Below the pieces are notes generated by a model. The model worked only from the letters and a program-made list of their open reading frames with translations. It did no database searches and was not told the DNA's origin. From Chrysemys picta bellii (taxonomy: Eukaryota; Chordata; Testudines; Emydidae), in assembly GCF_011386835.1 (NCBI RefSeq), contig NC_088795.1, positions 98,764,434-98,828,433 of the forward strand: a DNA stretch of 64,000 bases. The letters run 5' to 3'. Below, piece by piece: positions 56,819-64,000 of this stretch. Position numbers and translations under genes: made by a program. Numbering within the stretch: position 1 is the first letter of the stretch; each line of letters begins with the position of its first letter.

Positions 56819-57198
56819 TGGTAAAACATAGTTGTCAAGGAAAACCAAGCAATGGTAGGTAAATAGCATAATGGCTAAAAGGGGTCAGGATGGAGACTCT
56901 TGCCTATATGCTCGGGGTCTTACTGATCGCCATATTTGGGGTCGGGAAGGAATTTTCCTCCAGGGCAGATTGGCTGAGCCTCTGGAGGTTTTTCGCCTTC
57001 CTCCGCAGCATGGGGCAGGGATCTCTAGCAGGAGGGTCTCTGCCGATTGAGGTCACTAATAACAGGATTGGGGACTTCAGCAGCAGAGTCCAGGGAAGGG
57101 GCGGGGACGGTTTTATGGCCTGCAGCGTGCAGGGGGTCAGACCAGATGATCATAATGGTCCCTTCTGACCTTAAAGTCTATGAGTCTATGAGTCTATG
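56819..57198 (+). other. CR1-C 3' UTR and terminal repeat
   Basis: Contains CCAGATGATCATAATGGTCC and CTTCTGACCTTAAAGTCTA, the conserved CR1 3' UTR, and ends in about three tandem AGTCTATG units (57176-57198). This is the part recognised by the RT. There is no poly(A). Confidence 0.88.
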
Positions 57199-57530
57199 AG
57201 GAAATCTTCATTTTCCCTTATGCAACGCAGAGTCGACACTCGTTTCTCCAGCCCTCGAACCTTCTCTTCCAATATGGAGACCAGCTTGCACTTTGTACAG
57301 ACAAAGTCGCTTCTGTCCTGTGGAAGAAAGACAAACATGGCACAACCTGTGCAGGTTACAACAGCTGATCGCTCACCTTCCATATCACCGTCCTCTTAAG
57401 AGCTTCCTCAACTGTTGCAGGAACTACTCAGAGAAACCTGCAGATGAAAGCCTCAGTGCGCTCTCCCCATGCGAACTCCCAGGCAAACTCCCGCTGTTAG
57501 CCTCTGCTGTTCGCCGCTTGCTTGTTTGTT
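57199..57530 (-). pseudogene. CR1-B ORF1 N-terminus and 5' leader, cut off by copy C
   Basis: Minus-strand ATG at 57383 opens a frame with a Cys-rich finger ('CTGCAMFVFLPQDRSDFVC' then TKC), then a heptad-like segment 'LVSILEEKVRGLEKRVSTL' and 'RCIRENEDFL', where copy C interrupts. The next residues of copy B's ORF1 resume at 52900 ('LDRRQEMLLRP'). 57384-57530 is its 5' leader, ending in the palindrome at 57476-57518. Confidence 0.82.
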
Positions 57531-57662
57531 TGAAAAGTGTGAATTGGGAGTGCTTTGTTCCAGGTGGGCCTTGAGTGGGCCTGACTGGTATATAAGGGCA
57601 GTCAGCAGCGAACCAGCTGAGCGGCGAACAGCAGAGGCTAACAGCGGGAGTTTGCCTGGGAG
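57476..57662. repeat. Perfect inverted repeat, 43-nt arms, 101-nt spacer
   Basis: 57476-57518 and 57620-57662 are exact reverse complements (right arm begins AGCGGCGAACAGCAGAGGCT). The left arm is the 5' leader of CR1-B (minus). The right arm is the same leader in plus orientation, so two CR1-like 5' ends face each other. Confidence 0.92.
57589..57597 (+). promoter_or_regulatory. TATA-like element ahead of the plus leader
   Basis: TATATAAGG lies 31 nt upstream of the right palindrome arm, about the usual TATA-to-start distance. Whether it belongs to a CR1 promoter or to adjacent sequence is unknown. Confidence 0.4.
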
Positions 57663-60600
57663 CTGTCCGAGAGAAGGTACGCTAAGTGCTGCATTAGGGG
57701 GGCTGTGTTGGTGAGTATCTGAGTGTCTGCTGCTGGGACAGTTGGTCAGTTTGACCGTGTGCTTTTTTCTTATAAATATGCCCAGGTACTGTAGGGATGG
57801 GTAATTCATAAATACATATAACAATATTAATAAAGTAAGATGAAGTTGCATGGTATTTCTTCTGGATCCCCAACTGGAGTATCTTATCCTGGGATCTCAG
57901 CAGGGTCAGAAAAAAACATTTTGACTCTTTTTTTAAGCCTGCCTGGGAGGAGGCAGATATGCCCCAGAAATGGAATGGATGATGAATGGGGGTCGCAGCT
58001 ACCAGTTCCTACCCTCCCCCCAAAATACCAAAAAACCAGGTCAGGTACACAAATTTAAACAAGACTCAGGCAGTACGTCAGCTGCTATACTGGCAGTAAA
58101 AGTTATAGCTGCTCCTGTAATCAGTGTAAAATTATCATGAGATCCTGTGCTGTATTTATAAGGCTATAACATTTACAAATGCTGCTCCTTTCATACAGGG
58201 GTATGCAGCAAGAGCAGTATCAGCATTTAATTTCAGAGCATTTGTACATAGCAGAAAATAATTCTTTCCCCCTCCAGACTTTTAAACTGTAGTTAGGGTT
58301 TTAGAACAAAAATTCAGAGCTTATTTTTTAAATGTTTTTATCAATTGTAATAATGAATGCATTTCTGGTACTATTTCTCACCACACTATGATGTACCAGG
58401 CATGCAACCAGAAGACAATCATTTTCTCCCAAAATGGTTGAGAGCATGCTCTGTGCAGCTCAAATTTTCCTTTCAAAACATTTAACCCAGCTATTTTTAT
58501 GTCTGCATCAATTTTTCATTTACTTCCCCCTGTGAGATATTGAAAGCTTTCCTCCAGTTCAAGTAAACTACTGTCTTGGCAACCAATCTACAGCTTGGAG
58601 AGCAGGGAACTGCTCAGACTTTGTGCTGTGCAATCTGCAGATGGCCAGCAAGAGAACTTATAGGAACAAGGCAGCCAGCTTCTCCTGAACCTTTTTTTCT
58701 TAACTACATGCATCCAGCCTTTTCTAAGTCAAGCTCTCCTAAGTTTGAGCAGCTATATAACAGTACAAGTATGATCAGAGAGAGGTCTGTGTATGTAGTT
58801 ATTATTGTATTTTCTTTGTACTGCACCTTCAAATTTTAAATATAAAATCTCTCACAGCCTAGCCCTCTGCCAGGCAGACCGAGGAATCAAGAGAGAGAAA
58901 GAGAGAGACACTATTTCCCCCCTGTTGTAAATCAGCCAGATGTAGAGTCATGAATCTGCAGAGCAGAGTCTCTTGTTCCACTCAATCTGGAGCATAGAAA
59001 TCCTCCTTTCCAGGTGGGAGCAAGGCAAATTCATAACGCTATTAATGGAATTAGAATGAGGATGTTGCTTAGCTATTCCACTGGTCCTCGGGGTAGTGAG
59101 CTCTTCCCACCTTCGACCAGATTCATCAGTATGTTAGATACTTTGACATTTACTTACAGTAAACAGCTTTTACCACAGTGTAATTTCAAATGCACTTCAG
59201 TAAGCATAATTCTTTAAGATATTTAGCATCAGATTTTCTATTTAAACCATGAATGCTACTAGTGAAATCTGGGATAGCAGATGCAATGTGTGAAGTATTC
59301 ACAATGAAACTTGAAACTAAAGGATGAGTTCCTCTAAAGATTTCCTATGAAGATACAGAATGCTGATGAAGAGTTCTGCTCTTGAGGTTGAGTATAACTA
59401 TCTATTTCCATAATTTGTTATTATTACTATTCAATATTGGTAGGTGATAGGTTAGATCTTTGAGACTTCTATAGGTCCCTGTTAAAAATGTCACTATCAA
59501 ATTAAAGGGAATGGTGGAATGATTTAGCTGCCTCTGATTAAGTCTATCCCTCTCTGGACACTGCTAAATATTTCTTGGCAGAGAAGACTAAGGCCTTGAT
59601 TCCAAATCTGTTAAAGATAGTCTTCTTCCTTTGAAGGATCAAGCTTGCAATCAGGGCCTTAGACACCAAAAACTTAGAAATACCCGAGAAAAATAAAAGT
59701 TAGATTACTGCCAGCCAAGTTACGATAGGAGGCACTGTGGTCTCATGGATAGGGCACAGCAGAGGGAGTCAGGAGACCTGCATTCTATTACCAGTTCAAC
59801 CACTAATCTGTGATTACCTTAAATAAGTCACTTCACTTCCCTGTGCCTCTGTGTCCCTTTTCACCTTTTGTCTGCCTACTCTATTTAGATAATCTCTTTA
59901 TGGTAAAGTTTGTCTTTTATTATGTGTTTGTTACAGTATTAGGCATAATAGGGACCTGATCTCATCTGGGGCTTCTACGTGCTACTGTAATGCAAACAAT
60001 AAATAACGATAATAACATTATCCCTTGCACAGAAAACAATACCTCTAAAGAGCAATTTTTGTCTTTGAAATGGAACAAATTGCAGCAAATGGCAGTAATT
60101 TTCAAAAAAAATCCCATGGAGGATACCGCAACACTCCTTTTGATTCTTCACGAACCACATCAAATTATACTAATTTAACACTGTGCTACGCTATCACCAT
60201 ACTCAATAGGTTTCCCAGGAACAAGTAAAAACATTTCACACAAACTGCACTTAATCTAAATGTATCTGCCAATGATATTGCCTGTATGTCAGGCTATGGA
60301 TATGAGAAAATGTTTTTGTTTAATGGGAACACACAAAAAATAGATTTCTCAGTCCCACAAGCCGCCTCTCTCTAGACTAACACAAACTCTCCTGGGATTG
60401 ATCACAGGTTTAAAATGGGGGAGGGGATTCTGTGGCAGAACATCACACTTCGGATAGCTTCAGAGCTACTTGTTCCAATGCAAACAGGACCCAGCCTGAC
60501 TCCTGAACTGACTCCTCTTAGCATACATGGTGCCAGACTGTGCACAACTGGGTAGTTCTTGGACTCTAGGACACCGAAAAGAAGGAAGTTAGGAGGCAGG

Positions 60601-60772
60601 AATGTCTGTGTCCCTTGCACCCCACATAGGCCACCAGCTGAGCCGGTCCACTACACATGCGTGTACAAGGATCAGCACTAGAGAGAGAGTGCCCATGTAG
60701 GGCACAACTTCTGGTACTCCTCCAGGAGTGGTGTGTCTCCACACAGCCCAGGGCTGTGATATAAAAGCCTCT
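57663..60772. other. CR1-like leader remainder, then no gene recognised
   Basis: 57663 to about 57720 may continue the plus-oriented leader. From there on it is AT-rich sequence with no supportable exon. A GA-rich patch occurs at 58888-58910. Confidence 0.4.
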
Positions 60773-60780
60773 ATCTAATG

Positions 60781-61090
60781 CAGGGGTCGGCCACCTTTCA
60801 GAAGTGCTGTGCCGAGTCTTCATTTATTCACTCTGATGTAAGGTTTCGCGTGCCAGTAATACATTTTAACGGTTTTAGAAGGTCTCTTTCTATAAGTCTA
60901 TAATATATAACTAAACTATTGTTGTATGTAAAGTAAATAAGGTTTTTAAAATGTTTAAGAAGCTTCATTTAAAATTAAATTAAAATGCAGAGCCCCCCGA
61001 CCAGTGGCCAGGACCCGGGCAGTGTGAGTGCCACTGAAAATCAGCTCGCGTGCCACCTTCGGCACAGGTGCCATAGGTTGCCTACTCCTG
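60781..61090. mobile_element. hAT-like MITE, 310 bp, exact TSD ATCTAATG
   Basis: ATCTAATG at 60773-60780 and 61091-61098. Ends CAGGGGTCGGCCACCTTTCA and GCCATAGGTTGCCTACTCCTG form TIRs. Noncoding. Confidence 0.88.
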
Positions 61091-61098
61091 ATCTAATG

Positions 61099-62159
61099 TA
61101 TAGTTTAGGATTCTTCAGGATGAAAGGTGCTACATAGTTAACATAGTATGTCACTGTTTTGCACACTTAAATATACAGTAAGTGGAAAGCTGCAGATCCT
61201 GTGATGTTAGCATCTTTTATCATAGCCTTTCAGATATCCTTCTTCAAACAAACAAGAGTCTCAGCAAGCATGTGGATTCCACACTAGTTCAAAGCCTAGT
61301 TTGTTCACCAGGAATGCTTTGACCCATTGTCTTTATACTCACGTTCCCACACCCAATATGTCTAGGTGACCTCCCTTTGCTCACCCATTCCTGAAACAGG
61401 ACTTTCCTGACACACTGTTTAGACTACAAGAGACTGGTTTTCCTTCCCCTTTCATCCTTTGTATCTTTTCAACCTATGCCTTATCTCCAGTCTGAAAGAT
61501 GGGATAAGATGCTCCTTTATTTGATTGTTGATCCAGGCTGCTACTCAGGGTGCTCTAGTTAGTGATAGGGCCAGCGTTTCCACTCCATAGCCTCAACCAG
61601 TAGGCATATAGGGCTGGAAGAGGTTGGTTTTAGCTGATAATCAATATCTGCTGCATAATTATTAATATGACAGCAGCTCCCAGGAGTCCCAATCAAGACT
61701 CAGAGCTTCACTGTGCTTGGTGCTGTACAAACACAGTAAAATGACAGTCCCTGCCCTATTAAGCTTGCAGTCTGCTGCCTAGAACCTGGAAAACAAATTT
61801 CCATCACTGATACTCTAAATATCTGAAAAGTGAAAGTAAGTATGTCTTGTGGGTTAATAAAAATGTGTGTGTGTGTTTGTTGCAGTACGAAAAAATAGGT
61901 CATTTTATTATTATGGTTGATTATTAAATGTTAAGAAATGTATTATGAAACATCAGATAAATTATTTCTGAATCTGTTACAACTTCTGCAGTCATTACAG
62001 TTCTGCACTAGCAAGATATTAAAACCCCCAAAAGATACTGTTTGTCACAGGGTCCACTCACCACTAGGAGTGCCTCCTCCTGGCCACTCTAGGGATTAGC
62101 TCCTCCCAGGTCCGGGGCCCCCTTTTGCTGCTCACTGCATGCCCTACCACAATGCTCTC
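61099..62159. other. No gene or repeat recognised
   Basis: AT-rich sequence. A GT microsatellite lies at about 61865-61876. Confidence 0.45.
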
Positions 62160-62162
62160 TCA

Positions 62163-62741
62163 GGGCATGTCTACGCTACAAACTTAAGTTGACCTATGTT
62201 AGGTTGGCTTTCAGCCACCACAGTAATTACTGCGGTGGGTCATGTCCACACTGCCCTTCTTTGACGGTGGTGTCCTCACCAGGACCGCTTCCAACGACTT
62301 AAGAGGGGCAGTGTAGTGGGTTGAGAGCCAGGGCTGCCTCCCCTTCTCAGCTCCTCACTGGGAGCCTGTCTGCCCACACCTTCTTAGATCCCCGCTGGGT
62401 GCCTGGCTGCCCAGTGGGGAGCTCCACGCCTGGAACCCCAGCTCTAGTTGGAGCCCCCACCCCGGGATGACAGACCTGTGAGCAGATTTCTTGTCGATTT
62501 CACGGCTCTGTGAAATTGAAAAGAATGACAGCCAACAGCCCATGTAAGTAACCGGAAGTGTCTACACAGACACTGCATCACTCTAACTCCACTGACATAA
62601 GCGCCTCTCATGGAGGTGGAGTTATGTTGGGATAGTAGGGCACTTATATCAGTGGGAGCAAGGCTGTAGTATGTACACTGATATAATTAGGTCGACATAA
62701 GCTACCTTACATCAACCTAACTTTGTAGTTTAGTCCAGGCC
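62163..62741. mobile_element. Harbinger-like MITE, 579 bp, TSD TCA
   Basis: Left GGGCATGTCTACGCTACAAACTT and right AACTTTGTAGTTTAGTCCAGGC are inverted relatives. TCA lies on both sides (62160-62162, 62742-62744). The subterminal AAGTTGACCTATGTTAGGTT pairs with ACATCAACCTAACTTT. Noncoding. Confidence 0.65.
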
Positions 62742-62880
62742 TCAGCCTCTGCAACTCCAGTTACTTTTCGTAACTTGGCCCTCCAGCCAGGTCACCATGC
62801 ATATTTCTCCCACAATGTATCAAAGTCTTTCCTTACCAGCAGTCTGAGGCAGTCTTCCCATTCACTGCCCCTATAGTGCC

Positions 62881-63187
62881 TAGGGTTGCCAACTGTCTAA
62901 TTACATAAACCCAACACCCTTGCCCCATCCTCTGACCCTTCCCTTCTCCAAGGCCCTGCCCCCTCTGTCGCTCACTCTCACTCACTTTCACCAGACTGGG
63001 CCGAGGGGTTCGGAGTGTGGGCAGGGGCTTTGGGCTGAGCCTGAGGCAGCGGGTTGGGGTATGGGAGGGGGAGTTCGGGGTGTAGACTCCGGGAGGGAGT
63101 TTGGGTGCGGAAGGGGTCTCAGGGCTGGGGGGCTGGAGTTCAGAACGGGGTTTGGGGTGTGGGCTCTGGGAGGGAGTTTGGGTGCAG
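62881..63187. mobile_element. MITE end (TAGGGTTGCCAAC) with G-rich minisatellite
   Basis: Starts TAGGGTTGCCAACTGTCTAA, the same end as the 47403 element. It is followed by GGGGTGTGGACTCCGGGAGG-like units (about 60 bp) that continue after the nested hAT element at 63774-63950. The right end is outside the window or lost. Confidence 0.5.
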
Positions 63188-63773
63188 CAGGGCTGGCTCT
63201 AGGCACCAGTGCTCCAAGCATGTGCTTGGGGAGGCACTTTCCAAGGGGCGGCACTCCGGCTCCTTTTTTTTTTTTTGCGCTTGGGGCGCAAAAAGTCGGG
63301 AGCCGGCCCTGAGCAGAGGTGAGCTGCGGCAGTGGGGGGAGCGGGGAGGGCCGCAGGAAGTAACCCTGGGGGGGGGCAGAGGAACTGCCCCCCACCACCG
63401 CTGCCGCTCCGCTTCTCCCGCCTCGCTCCCAGGCTTGCTGCAAAACAGCTGATTCACGCGGCAAGCCTGGGAGGGAGGGGAGAGAAGCGGAGTGGCGGTG
63501 GCGCGCTCAGGGGAGCAGGCGAAGCGGAAGTGGGCTGCGATGGTGGGGGGCGCGGGGAAGGCCGCAGGAAGTAACCCGGGGGGGGGCAAAGGAACCGCTC
63601 CCCCCCCCAGCTCACCCAAGCGGGGTAGGAGGGGAAATGCGGTGCACCCGGTGGAGGAGGCGGGGTCGGGGATTTGGGGAAGGGGTTGGAATGGGACTGG
63701 GTTGGGGCGGGGCCGGGGGGGCGTGGGAAAAATTTTTTGCTTGGAGCGGCAAAAAAACTTGGAGCCGGCCCTG
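63188..63773. mobile_element. hAT-like element of the CAGGGCYGGCTC family
   Basis: Starts CAGGGCTGGCTCTAGGCACC. Two right ends exist, GAGCCGGCCCTG at 63300-63311 and GGAGCCGGCCCTG at 63762-63774. GGGTGCAG before 63188 and again just after the outer right end supports the outer one as the true border, with an internal or nested copy ending at 63311. Confidence 0.6.
63398..63502. repeat. Imperfect inverted repeat in the hAT element
   Basis: CCGCTCCGCTTCTC ... CTCCCAGGCTTGC on the left pairs with GCAAGCCTGGGAG ... GAGAAGCGGAGTGGCGG on the right across a short AT-rich loop (near AAAACAGCTGATT). Confidence 0.75.
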
Positions 63774-64000
63774 GGTGCAGGAGGGGGCTCAGGGCTGGGG
63801 ATTGGGGTGCAGGAGAGGGTTTGGGGTGCAAGCTCTGGGAGGGAGTTTGGGTGCGGGAGGGGGTTGGGGCAGGAGAAGGGGATTGGGATGCAGGAGGAGG
63901 TTCGGGGTGCAGGCTCTGGCTAGGCGGTGCTTACCTCGGGTGGGCTCCTGGAAGTGGCAGCATGTCCAGCAGTGGCTCCTAGGCTCACGAGCAACCAGGC
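63774..64000. repeat. G-rich minisatellite-like DNA to window end
   Basis: Repeats of GGGGGCTCAGGGCTGGGGATT and GGGAGGGAGTTTGGGTGCGG type units resume after the hAT element. Frames through it are not genes. Confidence 0.6.

Larger units (their letters stand above)
52901..57198 (+). mobile_element. CR1 LINE copy C, nested in copy B
   Basis: 5' truncated within ORF1 at about 52901 and ending with TCTATGAGTCTATGAGTCTA (57176-57198), a CR1 3' terminal repeat with unit AGTCTATG instead of ATTCTATG. It lies antisense inside ORF1 of copy B. Its ORF2 shares perhaps 60% of residues with A and B by eye, so it belongs to a different CR1 subfamily. Confidence 0.93.

Overview
The window looks like nuclear DNA of a turtle, or less likely another reptile. 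It is AT-rich, gene-poor and packed with repeats. The repeats are CR1 LINEs ending in tandem (ATTCTATG)n or (AGTCTATG)n, a DIRS-like element, a gypsy-type LTR element with a SCAN-like gag, PIF/Harbinger and hAT elements, and many short TIR elements whose target-site duplications (TSDs) can still be read. There are no operons, ribosome binding sites, tRNA or rRNA genes, and no CRISPR array. The species call rests on my recognition of the repeat families and was not searched.

Host gene content is small. One convincing exon lies at 1700-2055 on the minus strand. It has a good acceptor, an in-frame stop before a well-placed ATG, about 99 codons and a GTAAGT donor. It is probably the first coding exon of a minus-strand gene I cannot name. 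A GC- and CpG-rich island at about 12540-13300 sits about 10.5 kb upstream on that strand and is a reasonable promoter or untranslated-exon candidate.

Layout. 1-2055: intron and exon. 2311-11104: a decayed DIRS-like retrotransposon on the minus strand (gag, RT, RNase H, tyrosine recombinase) interrupted by five DNA transposons. 11105-16800: sparse sequence, the CpG island, a SINE and short transposons. 16813-19634: CR1 copy A (minus). 19680-24160: older CR1 pieces and plain sequence. 24163-27446: a broken hAT element containing a transposase remnant, an inverted duplication and a fold-back SINE. 28862-31390: an old CR1 (minus) with two hAT insertions. 32400-39930: short hAT, Tigger-like and Harbinger elements. 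40205-47888: a gypsy-type element (minus) whose pol region is missing and whose interior is occupied by a decayed Harbinger element. 49099 to about 57530: CR1 copy B (minus), split by CR1 copy C (plus, about 52901-57198). 57476-57662: a perfect inverted repeat that places two CR1-like leaders head to head. 60781-64000: hAT and Harbinger MITEs and GC-rich minisatellite-like DNA.

The best-preserved coding sequence is CR1 copy C. Its ORF2 (endonuclease plus reverse transcriptase, 967 codons from the first ATG) is uninterrupted, and ORF1 keeps its whole SGNH/GDSL-type esterase domain but has lost its N-terminus. I see no new multi-gene system. The unusual things are structural: the nested CR1 pair, two SINE copies that are fold-backs of themselves, the palindrome at 57.5 kb, and the unidentified exon.
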